From contig CM007990.1 of NCBI GenBank assembly GCA_002189035.1, positions 4,092,001-4,156,000 of the forward strand: a stretch of DNA of 64,000 bases, in the 5' to 3' direction. This document shows positions 12,023-24,583 of this stretch, piece after piece. Numbering within the stretch: position 1 is the stretch's first letter; each line of letters starts with the position of its first letter. The position numbers and the translations under genes were made by a program. The notes below the pieces were generated by a model. That model was not told the origin of the DNA. It searched no databases and saw nothing but the letters and a program-made list of their open reading frames with translations. The stretch comes from Utricularia gibba. Lineage: Eukaryota; Streptophyta; Magnoliopsida; Lamiales; Lentibulariaceae.

Positions 12023-13400
12023 TCTGCAGCAAAATAGTAGACAACCGACTTCAAGTTCAAGCAAAAGTGTGGTCTTCTTGGTCGTTTGTAGGGCGGGAAA
12101 ATGGAATCCGAAGTGAACAGAATGTCTGTTCCTTCACCCCCCCTCCCGATAACTTCAAACAGTTGGCGCGATGGCCATGTCCAATCTTCACATGAGCTTC
12201 CGTACCCTGGAGACAAAAGTACGAAATTCAGATCTTTCATCATCTTGAAATTCACATGGCATGTTTTGGAAGGTTTTGGTGGGTTTGGAGATTAATTTAG
12301 GTTGTTTGGTACACAGATTTACCAAACTTTTTGATGAAAAACTTCGTGAGATTGTGTAGATATAATTAAATGAAATTCAGGATGGATTTAGGTTTCACAA
12401 GAAAATTATTTTTTGTTAATATTATTTTCATTTACTTTATAAAAATCTCATTATATTTTTTTATTCAAATAAAATAATATTCGATTCTTTTTTTTGTTTT
12501 TCATATTCATTTTGAAATACAGGAATATATCTATGGAAATGAAATTTGATAGATTTTGTACACAAATTTAGCAAATTTAAACTTTTTTTGTACACGAATT
12601 TGATAGATTTTAGATATATCTATAATTTTGGAAATATTATCTTTTTATTTATTAATTATATAGTTTTCAACCTATATTTTAGATTCTAATTCGATTTTAG
12701 ATAGATGAAAAGGAATTCAATTAAATTCTTGATTATATGTGGTATTTGATCAATTTAGTTACTATTTTTTTTTACATTTCTCTTCAATTTTAGATGAGCA
12801 TAAGAGAATTCATTTGAATTTTTGTTTTGTTCTATTTTTTTGAATGGATGAATTGATTGAGTCTTTGAATTGCTCATGATTCAACCATATAAATAATTGT
12901 TTTTCAATTACAATTGAAATTTTTTTATAGAAGCAACAAAACATTTTGATATGGAATTAAGATGATACATTTTTTTATTTGAACTTATTTAAAAAATTAA
13001 GAAAGATACACATCAAATGAAGAATGTTTTTTTTTAATTCCATCAAAATCAGTTGTTTTTTATTTATATTTTGAATATGTACAAAAAATTACCATGAAAA
13101 AAATACTGGAGTACGAGTAATATCTACTATCGTCTTACAAAATATGACTTTTATGAACTACTTAACCGAATATTTCTATGAGAGAATGCCATGATGATAA
13201 TGATGATGATGGAGATGAAGAGCAATGCAAAAGTTATTCTATGAATGATCAAAATTCCTAAACATATTGAGAATGTAAATAACATTATCTCTGATGTCAA
13301 TTATGTATGCATTGAAAGTCTAAGGATGACTTTTCTCCGTTTGTACACCATTCTTTAGGTCTATGGATTAACATACTCTAAGTATGTAAATATTTTTTAG
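12023..13400. other. POT1 leader, then AT-rich intergenic DNA
   Basis: The first 200 bp upstream of the POT1 start are GC-richer and probably hold its promoter and 5' UTR. The rest is AT-rich and holds no gene. A GAT/ATG-rich patch lies near 13195-13220. Confidence 0.4.
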
Positions 13401-14260
13401 ACTATTGCTATTTTTTTCCACTATTCTAGTTCACTTTCTAGTCAATGCCAACACACTAACTCATTGTGCTTATCCAAGAGATATATCCATTTATAAATCA
13501 TTAAACACATGAATTTTGAAATCCTTTATCTTATTATTTGGATTGGTAGTCACATATTTAATATACCTTAGTCCAATCTAAGGTGCTTTCATGCCTTTCA
13601 ATACCTTTTGTTTACCACAAATTGATTGCTTATGGTTGAATGATTTCGCTATCCAACCTTTTTTATTTTTATAATGCATATTTTTTTTCTCCATATACAA
13701 CCCCAAGTTTGACAATAAGCAACCAATTTTTGTTTATTGTTTGTTGAAATGTTTGGCCTTCTTACTTAAACTGAATATCAATCCTATTTCCAATTGAGGA
13801 TCATCTCCTTTTATCTTCAAATTAAAATGTCTCAACTTTGCCTTACTATGACCCAATTCCCCTTCTTCTTCATCACTGTTAAAGTCCTCTTCAGTCTATG
13901 TAACATCACAATTTTTGTAAACTAAAACAACAACACCTATGGGCAAATTGTAAGCATTTGACTCAATAGGGTCAAGTAATTGTTGAATTATCTCATGATC
14001 TATATCATTGTGAGCTTCATTTGAAAGAAGTATGACTTCATATTGGAAACCATAACCTTCATCTTTCCAAAACTTCGGGTCTAAAGTACCAGAATCCTCA
14101 TCTGCCTCATTAGTATCATAAGGTTCAATAACATTATCATAACAAGCTTCATTTTCTTCTGAGCTCATTTCTTGAACAATAGAATCATCAACCATTCGAT
14201 CAATATCCTTTTCATGAATAATAGAAGCATCAACTATTGGTTCTTCATGAGAACCAATAG
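13400..14260 (-). mobile_element. Decayed MuDR/MULE-type transposase fragment
   Basis: Read on the minus strand, an open stretch at 14195..13896 (rich in Asp/Glu) runs into interrupted pieces: KGDDPQLEIGLIF (the start of MuDR N-terminal domains), then GVVYGEK, then NPNNKIKDFKIHVFND followed by a stop and MDISLG, like the conserved 'NP..KLKDF...DL.VDIS' block of MULE transposases. Several stops and frameshifts separate them. No terminal inverted repeats were found. The assignment rests on weak, degenerate similarity. Confidence 0.5.
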
Positions 14261-14975
14261 AACCATAGATAATGTATATGAAAAGCGGACTTAAAAAATC
14301 TAAAACCTGGATACACTATTATATTTCATCATTACCTTTAATCTCTCTTAGGCCTTCCTCAGAAATTTGCATTGACAGCTCAATTTTTCTTGGATTTGTG
14401 AAACCAAACATACAAGCTACACCCAGAAGATAAGTGAACGAAAAAATAGAAGTTTTTATTATTGTGATATACTCTTCACACCCACCACTGTAAAACCAAA
14501 TACACTAGTTCTTGTTAATGGTTCAACCTCTTCTTGGCCTTTTTCATTTGTAAGTGGTGAATGGAAATCATGAACTCTAAATTTTAGAGTTTCCGATGAA
14601 TCCTAGAATTTAGGAAAAAATAAACTTGTTAAAAGAATTTTGAGAACATTAAAGAATTTGTGCGCCAAGTTATGTACATGTTGCTTCCATGTTAACTTTG
14701 GTGAGTTATTTGTTGGAATGCCATAAAATGAACAAAGTAGAAATTTTTTTTTCTTATTTTTAAATAAGTTAAACTATTTGATTAAAAGATGAAATTAGGT
14801 TAAACATTATGACTTAAATAACGATTTTTGATTTTCACTTATATTCACTTCGAATCTTGGGCCAAGGCACACCTTCATGGTAGGTATTAAGTCAAAGCCC
14901 AATGAAAAAGAAATTGAGGTGAAAGTCCAATGTGCAAAATCCAGAAATTTAGTATTGACCATTGCTCAATTCATG

Positions 14976-14983
14976 TATAAATA
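14976..14983 (+). promoter_or_regulatory. TATA box of the aspartic protease gene
   Basis: TATAAATA lies 57 bp upstream of the ATG at 15040 in otherwise AT-moderate DNA, the usual spacing for a short plant 5' leader. Confidence 0.6.
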
Positions 14984-15039
14984 CCTAACCGGATTGCTCA
15001 CTCACAATCCCAAAGAACTAGTTTTTAAGTATTTTCAAC

Positions 15040-16308
15040 ATGGTTGACCTGCGCAGCACCATGGCCGCATTTCTCCTCCTCGCTCTACCTCCATTAACGC
15101 TCAGCTTCAAGGTTGAGATGATCCATCGCGATTCGCCTCGCTCCCCTCACTACAATCTATCGATTACCAAGTTTGAGCGCGTGAGAAGAGCTGTGGATCG
15201 CTCATTTGGCCGTCAAAATTCCCTGAGTTTAGCTCCGTGGTCTGCCGGTTACGCCATCCGCGCCAGCGCCGGCGAATATCTCATGAGGATATTTTTCGGG
15301 ACGCAGGAGCACCCCGTTTGGGCAATCGTCGACACCGGTAGCGATCTGACGTGGACTCAATGTTATCCATGCGAAGCTTGCTACCCGCAGTACGCCGCAC
15401 CGTACAACCCCCGCCTGTCCAAAACCTACGAGCTCGCGTCGTGTACCGATCCACTGTGTGAAGGTCTTGGTGTGCATACGTCTTGTGGGTTTGGATCGAG
15501 GTGCAACTATTTGTATGGGTACGGAGATGGATCCTACACCGCCGGAAACCTCGCCACCGATCAGATTTCTTTTCGTTCGTCCGATGGGAACGTTTCGTTT
15601 TCCGGTGTCTACGTCGGTTGCGGTTACGCGAACGGCGGCCTTTTCAGCCCTAGGAGCTCCGGGCTAATCGGCCTATCTAATAGCCCGCTTTCGTTCATCA
15701 GTCAAATCGAGGTTACCAAGTTTTCTTATTGTTTGCCGGACCTCTTCTCCATCGTTCCGGGCACGATCATTTTCGGCCCGGCGGCGGAAGTTAGCGGGAG
15801 GGGTTTAGTGACGACGCCACTAATCCCCTCGGCTTATGACCAATTCTACCACCTTACCATCTTGGGGTTCAGAGTGGGCTCCACGGAGATCAAGTCTTCA
15901 CGAGCTCGACAAATGGGAAACACCATCATCGACTCCGGCACGACGCTGACGTTCCTGCCGCCCGATCTGGCCGATGGGATCACGGCGGCGCTCGCGAAAA
16001 GCATCAAGTGCAGGCGTAATTCTGTCGTTGAGCAACAATATCAGTTGGCTCTGTGCTACAATGTAACATCCAAAGGGTGCATTTTCACGGTGCCGCCGGT
16101 GGTGGTGCATTTTCTCGGCGGGGACTTGAACCTGCCGGAGACGAACACCTTCATCGAACTCTTAGACGGAGTGAAGTGCTTCACGATCGTGGGAAGTCAG
16201 GGGCTGTCGATATGGGGAAACACGGCGCAAATGTCGATGAAAACTGAGTATGATCTTCAGGAAAGGAAGCTCAAATTCTTGCCGGCGGACTGCTCCAAGC
16301 CCAACTGA
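15040..16308 (+). CDS. CDR1-like secreted aspartic protease (nepenthesin family, A1B)
   Basis: A single-exon gene of 422 residues. An N-terminal hydrophobic stretch (about residues 9-22) is the signal peptide; if Met8 is the real start the signal is nearly unchanged. The propeptide carries the CDR1-type FKVEMIHRDSPRSP motif. Both catalytic aspartates are present: DTGS at 98-101 and DSGT at 298-301. The Cys-rich nepenthesin insert follows the first (CYPCEACYPQ). The flap tyrosine region (YGYGDGSYTAGN) and the C-terminal SIWGN are conserved in type. Members are apoplastic endopeptidases, some acting in disease signalling or development; the substrate is unknown here. The usual G-x-G-x-GPLS loop reads GLSNSPLS, a mild divergence. 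GC content is well above the flanks. It is an isolated gene in repeat-rich surroundings. Confidence 0.9.
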   Translation: MVDLRSTMAAFLLLALPPLTLSFKVEMIHRDSPRSPHYNLSITKFERVRRAVDRSFGRQNSLSLAPWSAGYAIRASAGEYLMRIFFGTQEHPVWAIVDTGSDLTWTQCYPCEACYPQYAAPYNPRLSKTYELASCTDPLCEGLGVHTSCGFGSRCNYLYGYGDGSYTAGNLATDQISFRSSDGNVSFSGVYVGCGYANGGLFSPRSSGLIGLSNSPLSFISQIEVTKFSYCLPDLFSIVPGTIIFGPAAEVSGRGLVTTPLIPSAYDQFYHLTILGFRVGSTEIKSSRARQMGNTIIDSGTTLTFLPPDLADGITAALAKSIKCRRNSVVEQQYQLALCYNVTSKGCIFTVPPVVVHFLGGDLNLPETNTFIELLDGVKCFTIVGSQGLSIWGNTAQMSMKTEYDLQERKLKFLPADCSKPN

Positions 16309-18198
16309 GCAATGGAGACCCCCTCCCCTCAGTTTATCATTTTAAATAATAAATTAATTTGTAATAATATTCTAGAAACTCTAGAAATGAAAAAGTGGTT
16401 AAGGAATTTAAAGAAATGAATTAAAATAGATAGAAAAAAATGATATAATTAAAAAAAATTTTGAAAAAAAGACAAAATGAATACAATAATTCATTTGCTA
16501 TTTTTTATAATAAAATATTTATATTTTCATCATTAATTTCTCATTTTGAGTATAATTATTAATTATATGCAAAACATAACCTTATACTTATTTTGTGAGT
16601 GAAAGTGAAAGCTTGTGAAAATCGTATTAAACAAATAATATCATATCCAAATTTGAAATTAAAATAATTAAATATATAATAAATTATAAAACACTAATAA
16701 TTTATTGTATCTAATATTTTCTAATATAATCTACATTTTTTATATATTTAGTTTCACATATACTTGTTAGATCCATTAAATCGTTAATTTCGACAAAGAA
16801 TTTTCCTTGTGTTCTAGGGATGAATGGATCCTCGTCTCGTCCACTAACAAGATCGATAATAGGGTTGGTTATGAAAGAAAATGCATCCATCCTTGAAACT
16901 TAGTAGCCTACACCTATGGCTGCCCAACCCCATTGTATTGTATTGTATTGTATTGTATCTAATCTTTGACATTGCAAGATCAACTCTCTACCCGTTGAGG
17001 TGCATGGCATCATATGATGCACGTGCACAACCCAGCCTAACACCAACCTCCTTGTCCTTTTTGGATGGGAACAATATAATTGTTTTCCAACAATATTGCG
17101 ATTTTACTGTTTAAAAACTAGGCAATATTATCTAATTCCAACCGTTTTGATAAATAAATTGTTAAAATAATTTCCATTACTTTTTCCAAATAAAAAAAAA
17201 AATTGGTTTCCATAATGAAACCTTGATCTCAAATTTCATCGACCATTGCTCCCATCCCATCTGGGAACCCTATGATGGGGGAGGAGGGGTATATTAAAAA
17301 TTTGACAATGTATATGTGAGTGTGTGAGAAAATTGATTATCGCTAATATAAAAATTTTAATTTATTATGTGAAATAAATGGTATGAATGATCAATTTTCT
17401 AAATAAATTTGAGAAAAAAGGGTTGTAGGTATGATGGGAGTAGGGGCAATGTGCCACAATCGGGGGAGGCACTTCACTACCTTCACCACAGTAAGTTAAT
17501 GAAATTTGGAATAAAAAATTAGAATTTGATTATAAGGATTTAATCAATTTTATCTAATGAGGATTTATATTATTGATTTAATTTATAACCAATTTTTTTC
17601 CATATAATAAAACAACGGGGTATTGAATATATTCGATTTTTAAATAATGGCTATCAATTATACCCCATAATCAAATGGTTATGATCAAATTAAAAAATAT
17701 TAGAAATTAATTTTATTCTATACATCAAGTTTTAAAAATTAAATATATCAAATACATCAAACTATAGAAACTAATTATGCCAATACGAATTAAACATCTT
17801 ATTTTCACTAAATAATGAAAACTAAGCATATCAATTTAGCAAATTATAGGGATTTTCAGTATTCAAGCCCTTTTCCTATGTATATGACTTTTTTTTGTTT
17901 GTTTTCTAAGGATGAGGAGGAATGGAGGAAATCCAAGAACATCTTTATTAAAATGCTGATGTAGTATTTCTAGAAATAAGATAAATGTTTCACAAATAAG
18001 TAATCTTGTTTTTCATTCTTTTTGGAAACATAAACGAGGAAATTCAGTTTTTTTTCGAAAATGATTTAAAATATAGTTTATAATATTTATTTTAATATTA
18101 CAGATTTTGAAAATGAATACAAACTTAACGAAAACTTAACATATTTGTGAGTGAATCTACCTCAATACATCATTTATATATACAGACTACAGAGAACT
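16309..18198. other. AT-rich intergenic DNA
   Basis: No gene is supported. It holds an (ATTGT)n microsatellite near 16932 and a short G-rich patch near 17270-17290. Two loosely inverted segments (about 17242-17265 and 17431-17452) hint at a small non-autonomous element but match too poorly to call. Confidence 0.4.
16932..16957. repeat. (ATTGT)n pentanucleotide microsatellite
   Basis: About five uninterrupted ATTGT units. Confidence 0.85.
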
Positions 18199-21100
18199 CT
18201 ACAGGGAGGTGAAGTAGTCTCTTACCAAGTGAAGGATGAAGCTGGCAAAGGAAGATCCTTCCAATGGTTGAGGCATGACCCTGTCCATGCGAGCCTGGAT
18301 GCTTGAAGATGACTCCGAGACTTCGATCCATGTCCGAAATGCAGATTCTGCTTCATTGAGGAAGCTACCGACCCGCTTAAGATCTCCGGCAGGGAGGCGG
18401 AAGGCTTGGATAGCTCCACAAGGGTCACCTGCATTGCGCTGTATGAGTTGGAGAAGAGTCTGGTGCAGAGATGGAGTGCAGATGATAATGACCTCTTCAT
18501 CAGGAGAAAGCTTGGCCTTCACTTTGGCTATGGCGATGGCTCGAGACAGCCCTCCGATGGCATCCACCAGACCTCGGGACGCAGCATCGTTGCCTGTCCA
18601 AACTCTTCCTTGAGCAACTTCTTCCATCTTCTCCACCTAAGATGTTGGAAGATGGATGTTTGCGGGCAGGATACAGACAGAGAAATGATGTTTTCATTTC
18701 ATTTTCTTACAGTCATGGATCTAGAAGCGGCTGCCTTGTCTCGGAAACTTCTGTAAGCGTTCTCTGCTGACTTTGCGAATAATTCAGCCTCATCAGGCCT
18801 ACAGACAAACGGGACATGCATGTGGGTTCCGCACCTTGCAGTTCAAAAATACATGAAAAGGAATTACCTGAAGGGTCTTTGTTCAGCAGCAGTAAGTTCA
18901 GCATATCTTCCCCTGGATATAATCTCCTTATTGAAGCCAATTTTTTCATAAAGTCTCTCAAGATTGAACTTTCCTACGAGGGAAAATGGTAGCTGGTTTG
19001 GTGGCTGATTTCCCATATGATGCATACAAGTAAATTCTCACCGGTCACGACTCCGATTGAGCCTGTTAATGTAAGTGTTTCAGCAACGATCGTTTGCGCT
19101 GCCATAGCCATGTAATATCCCCCACTAGCAGCAACATCGGACATGGAAGCAACCACCGGTTTTGAAGCAGCCAAGAGCTTGATTTCTCTCCACATTCTAT
19201 TCAACATATGGGATCACAGCTAAGTGCCATAGTTTGTCATCAACACAAAGAACTTCATCTCATATTACTTACAAATCAGAAGCGAGTGCATCACCACCAG
19301 GGCTATCGATACGAATAATGACAGCTTTGTAGTTCTTTGACTCTGAAACGCATGCCATCTAATATATGAATCTGAATCCAGCAGGCAATAAACAGAGCTA
19401 TCAAATTTTATGAGAAGTTCTTAAATAATAATGTACCTCTTGCTTTCCGAATCTTTTCAATGAATTGCTCAGCCACGATTCCGGAGCTGGATGAAATTAA
19501 CGGACCTGGTACACGACTAATGCTTCCAGAGGCTCTCAATATGGCTATTTGATCTTTATATCCAGTCATTCCAAGAGTCCACTTCCTTACACGGGAATAC
19601 TTCCTACAAATTCATTAAGAAACAGGTTCAGTGCAAGTATTGTCTTTTTTCCAGAAATACAAATTTTCTCTGAGTTCATCCAGATCACAAAATAAGATTC
19701 CAACCGGAGTAGGACTTGAAAAAGATCCAGAAAAGCACCAGAACTTCAATTCCCCGCAAGCAATAATGAATATAACAGAGATTTTGCTGTCATAAAGCAT
19801 TCAGTCACCTAAGATGGTTTATTTCTCAAAACAAAGACAGCATGTAGCTGTAATCTAGCGAGGATTTCAGATTATAGATCAAGTTTAGAACTTCATTAAA
19901 TGGACAACACTAGTAATAAGAGGTGGGCAATCAAGCTGTCTTCTCAACTGATGTTTTCTGACTATTGCATTAAAAAGAAAATGGAAACACACACAAATAT
20001 TTAAACATACAACAATTCATAATACTGAGTACCTATAGTCAACCGTAGGAAGATTCTTACTACTGGGAATTGACAAGCGCTCTTTAAGCATTTCTGTCAC
20101 CTGATATGAAGAAACACTTGGTAATAACATGCAATTTGCAATTACACAAACACAAAGTGTAAGAAGCCAAACCAAATTACCTCGTCATCATACTTAATAT
20201 CTGTTATCCATCCTTCTTTCTTCAGTCTTTCGACCTCATACACCCCATCATTGATAAACGCTTCAATATCGTCCTTTTTCTTCCCTGCAGAGGGACAAAA
20301 ATGGTTATATACACACGCAATATCCTTTTGATTAAACAAGAAATTGACTGAAAATCTACCTCTGTCAACAGAAACCTTCTCAACCCAATTCTCGAAGATA
20401 TTGTCAAGCAAAACTGTCAGCATCTCACGGTTCTCACCGGATATATTTTTTCGAGTTAGTTGATCACCAGCGCTCTTGTACTTTCCAATTCTTTGAACTT
20501 GTGGCTCAATCCCGATTTTTTCCAGTACACCTAAACAATAATATTAGCATTTCTACATACACTCAAAAAGTTTTTTTGTCCGTTCCTAATTCATATATGA
20601 CTTGCCTCCCAGAAAAGAAGCCTGAACTGTCAATCCATACAACTGAAAGTAAGCACTTGGTGGTGCATAAAGCTCTTCACAAGCACTGCCAATGTAATAT
20701 TCTTTCTCTCCACATACTGACGTGTATCCGACAATAAACTTTCCTGTACATCGTACAAAACACATTCATAAACAATATATATCACGGTGAAAAGAACTGA
20801 ATATATGATAACAAAATCATGCCTGACTTCCTGAAGTCCAACACATGCCTACGGATTTCTTCAGCTTTTCCCCAGCCGCAACTCAGTGGTTCAATATGAA
20901 GATAAACACCTGATATACGAGGGTCATACGCCGCTTTCACAAAATTTTCACAAATTTGAGGCAAAGACAATCCTGATGAGAAACGGCTCTTCAGTTGATC
21001 GGATATCTGGCAAAATAGCAACATTTTCGTTTCAATAGTCTTGGGATCCAAAATCGGCTAAAAATTCAAGAAACGTACACAACCCAAGTAGCAACGAGTA

Positions 21101-21511
21101 AATCCCACTACAACGAAGCATATTCACCTCTCCACGTAATTTCATGGAGAGCACAGAGCCCTTCTTAACCCGCTCCCAAGGAAATGCAACCAGCATCTTA
21201 AACTTGACGAGCAAAGTCTCCCAAAGATCATACTCCCGGTATACAAAATTACCACTTGGGTACTCGTCATCCTTCGCCAACTCCCTCTCCTGTGCTTCCC
21301 CACGAATTTCGGAGATAACTCCCGCTTTATTATCACTCCCAGAATCAAAAGCCCGGAAAAGCCCACGTAAATTCCGTCTCCGCTGGAGGAAAAAGTTGGG
21401 TTTTTTTAATTGAACTGAGGCGGCCGAGAAGGAATTTGAGAACGAGGGTCGACATTTGATCGAGCACGTTACGTGCAATTGGAGCGCGGAAGCGCCGGGG
21501 GATGTCATCAT
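18199..21511 (-). CDS. SPPA: Plastid SppA serine protease (signal peptide peptidase A / protease IV type)
   Basis: Twelve exons: 21511-21128, 21006-20823, 20743-20606, 20530-20360, 20284-20181, 20100-20033, 19603-19437, 19342-19273, 19196-19042, 18973-18868, 18798-18711, 18636-18199. They give 690 residues, close to the Arabidopsis enzyme as I recall it. The N-terminus ([13 protein letters not shown]...) is Ser-rich, then Arg-rich, as in a plastid transit peptide. The catalytic pair of the S49 family is visible: the Lys of GKYKSAGD (about 254) and the Ser of [11 protein letters not shown] (about 453). Plant SppA is a light-induced thylakoid-associated protease. Two consecutive introns (after exons 2 and 3) start with GC rather than GT. 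An in-frame ATG at 21682 would add 57 residues and spoil the transit peptide, so 21511 is preferred. Confidence 0.93.
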
Positions 21512-23169
21512 TACAGGATGAAAAAACAGAGGTAGCTCAGAGGATGCACAATATAAGGCGGAGAGACAATTCAGATTTGTAATGCAATTTAACTTCAAAA
21601 ACACAATTACCGTGATTTGAATGGACTTCACCTTCAGGTAAAGCCGTGATCCTGACTCCATTTCCCAAACTTCAAACTCCATGGTTATATAAATTCATGC
21701 TTGTGCAATGATCATGAAACTACTTTTCACAGTCGTCTCACTGTAAAAAAAATCGTATTCTCTTGCATGAAAAAAGGGATGAAGAAAAAACACAAGTAAA
21801 TCTCTGTAAGGTAACTTCGCACCCAACCCAACAAATCCCAACCTCCAACAAACAAACAAGAAGAACAAGAACCAAAGCGAACAATTCTGGTTTCTGCAAA
21901 CGGGAACAGAAAGGGTATTCGTGACTGGTGATGTTAAACACGCCACCATTGATGTCGACGAAGAGCAGAACGTTGAAAGACCTGCAGGAACCTGGTACGC
22001 CAGAGCCAAGATCTGCAAATGCTTTTGGTACCAAGGAGCATGGATCTACAATTACACTGGTTACACACAGCATGTTTGTTCCTCACCAGTTGCATTTGCA
22101 TGGATTCTGAGATACTGATTCTGTGTGTGAAGTGAAAACCCTTCTGCTCTGACACTAAGTTAAGGTGGCATGACGTCACTCACACCTCACTCATCTCCAT
22201 CTGCAAACACAAAATCAATGTTAATGCGTCACACTCTTCACTCACGCAAGAGGGTCATGATCTTGCTCAAATGATTACATGAAAAATAAAATGAATTTAT
22301 TTTTCGGTTTAATTATGTATTTATATTGATATTTTTATAATATATATATATATTCTTTGATCACCCAATTCTTTATTTTTCTATTATTTTAAGGCATCTC
22401 CATTTTTTAAATAGGTAATTAATTTTTTTATGTTTTGTAATTTAATTATTACTTAAATAGTTTGATCTATAATCATTAAAAATGTTTAAAATGCATTTTA
22501 ACTTAATCTTTTATTATTGCTATTTGAATCTTAGCCAATGTTTGAAAAATCACTATAGAATTGGTTTTAATAGAATTAAAATTTTTAATAAAATAAAAAG
22601 TAATATATATTTAAAATTGTTTTTTAAAAGTGATTATTATAGAATTTATTAATATTTCGAATTAATTTTTTTAAAAAGAATACTATATGATAATTCGCAC
22701 ATTTACGCTTCTCAAAAAATTAAACTAATTCTTAAAATCAAATTTCATAGAATATAATTAGGTATATATTTGAAATTATAAATCAATAATATTAGAATAG
22801 AATTGAATTTAGTAGAATGTAAGTAATTTGTGAACGTTTCCTTAATCTTTATAATCAAAATATTAAGTTTTTTTGAAATATACAGCCGGATATAATTTAA
22901 ATGGTAAAATCTATTTATTAAACAACTGGAGGAAGGTTGTACAAAAAAGGAAAATGACGTGGAACACAATAAATAATATTAAATTAAAACATCGACTTTC
23001 ATGCCGGCCTCAGACGCGTCTATTGCCTAAGGCTTTGACCATGTTGTCGCTGTTTGTGGGGTAGGGCTCAGCAATCTGGACGCGTAAAATGAATTTCAAT
23101 GCATATTTATAAATACACAGACGCGGCAGATTTTTTGTGTTCAAACGGCGGCGATATTGCTTGGATTCG
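21512..23169. other. Divergent promoter region of SppA and the glucanase
   Basis: Starts facing opposite ways are 1.66 kb apart. About 21512-22200 has coding-like base composition and open frames on both strands, but I recognise no protein; it may be an SppA leader or a non-coding transcript. About 22260-22880 is AT-rich with nothing recognisable. Confidence 0.4.
23108..23115 (+). promoter_or_regulatory. TATA box of the glucanase gene
   Basis: TATAAATA sits 62 bp upstream of the ATG at 23170, a typical position. Confidence 0.6.
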
Positions 23170-24583
23170 ATGGCCATTTCCGTCGTCGCCGCCGCCATGG
23201 TCCGTGTCCGGTATCTGCTTCTGCTGCAAATGTTGATTACAGGTTCTTCTTCTGCTTCCTGTTGTTAGTGGATATTTGAGAAGATGATCGGTAAATTTGA
23301 TGCTCGGTTTCCGATTTTTGAGAGCGGATAATATGTTGGATGGATTGCTGTACTATGCTCCGACTTGGCGATGCTTTCCTTCGCACTAACTAGATTTTTA
23401 CAGGCTTGTTTTCCAGGAGAGTTCAGAGCATGGGATTTGGGATCAACTACGGTCGGATAGCGAACAATCTGCCCTCACCGGCTAGTGTTGCTGTTTTTGT
23501 GGAGTCTCTCAACGTCACCAGGGTGAAGCTATATGATGCTAACGAAAATGTGATCTCAGCATTTGCTAACTCCGCTGTCGAATTTGTGATCGCCATAGAC
23601 AACGAGCAACTGCTGAGCATGACTGATGCTGGGCAAGCTCGGGCGTGGGTTCAGAAATATGTCCAGCCGTACATTTCTCAGACTAAGATCAAGTGCATCA
23701 CTGTTGGGAATGAAGTGCTCACCGGAAACAACACACAGTTGATGTCCTTTTTGGCCCCTGCGATGCAGAACGTGTATGCTGCTCTTGGAAATCTCGGGCT
23801 TGGTTCGGAGATATCTGTGACAACAGCTCATTCCACTGGGATCTTGAGCACTTCATTTCCTCCATCAGCCGGAGCATTTTCGGAGGATCTTACAAATTAC
23901 TTGAACAACATTCTTGCGTTTCATTCACAGACAGGCTCACCTTTTCTGATAAATGCGTATCCTTTCTTTGCCTACATCGGCAGTCCAGACCAGATTCCAT
24001 TAAACTACGTGCTTTTCCAGCCAAACTCAGGGACAACAGATCCAGGAACAAACTTGCACTATGACAACATGCTGTATGCTCAGATTGATGCTGTTTATGC
24101 AGCAATTAGAAGGCTGGGCTACACGAATGTGCAAGTTAAGATCTCTGAGACAGGTTGGCCCTCCAAAGGAGACCCAAATGAAATAGGGGCTACGCCAGAG
24201 AATGCTCGATTATACAACGGCAATTTGTTGATGAGGATAAATCAGAAGCTAGGTACTCCAGCCAATCCTTCTATGCCTGTTGATGCCTTCATTTTTGCAT
24301 TGTTCAATGAAGATTTGAAGCCTGGACCAACTTCTGAGAGAAACTATGGTTTGTTCTATCCAAATGGGACTCCTGTGTACAACATCGGATTGCAAGGCTC
24401 GCTCCCAATAATATCTTACTCAGATTCCGTGAAAAATGTATGGAGACGATGAAGCTTAAAGGTACTTCATGGTTTATAAGCTGTAGAGCATGCATCTAAT
24501 GCTCTTTTCCATTCCTTCTGATGCAGGTGATATTCATCTTCAATATCATTCTTCCCATTGTCTCCTTGATATATTATTTGTAG
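23170..24583 (+). CDS. GH17 glucan endo-1,3-beta-glucosidase, probably GPI-anchored
   Basis: Preferred exons: 23170..23242, 23404..24437, 24527..24583, giving 387 residues. The first exon is a signal peptide (MAISVVAAAMVRVRYLLLLQ). The GH17 barrel follows: GINYGRIANNLP, then the acid/base Glu of TVGNEVL (about 128) and the nucleophile Glu of SETGWPS (about 273). It hydrolyses 1,3-beta-glucan (callose) in the wall. The CBM43 (X8) domain of longer relatives is absent. If the last intron is not spliced, translation ends at 24452 with SVKNVWRR and no anchor (373 residues). If GT 24438 to AG 24526 is spliced (strong pyrimidine tract before the acceptor), the tail becomes VIFIFNIILPIVSLIYYL, a hydrophobic end typical of a GPI signal. 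Anchored members sit at plasma membrane and plasmodesmata. The anchored form is inferred, not shown. Confidence 0.88.

Noticed and set aside
17242-17455. A possible small inverted-repeat element (MITE)
   Set aside because: The two ends match only loosely and no target-site duplication is visible.
21512-21682. An upstream in-frame start for SppA (ATG at 21682)
   Set aside because: It would put 57 unrelated, partly hydrophobic residues ahead of a normal transit peptide.
21738-22118. Open frames on both strands near the SppA 5' end (up to 111 codons)
   Set aside because: No recognisable domain or splice partner, and all frames are about equally open. Noted only as possible leader or non-coding RNA.
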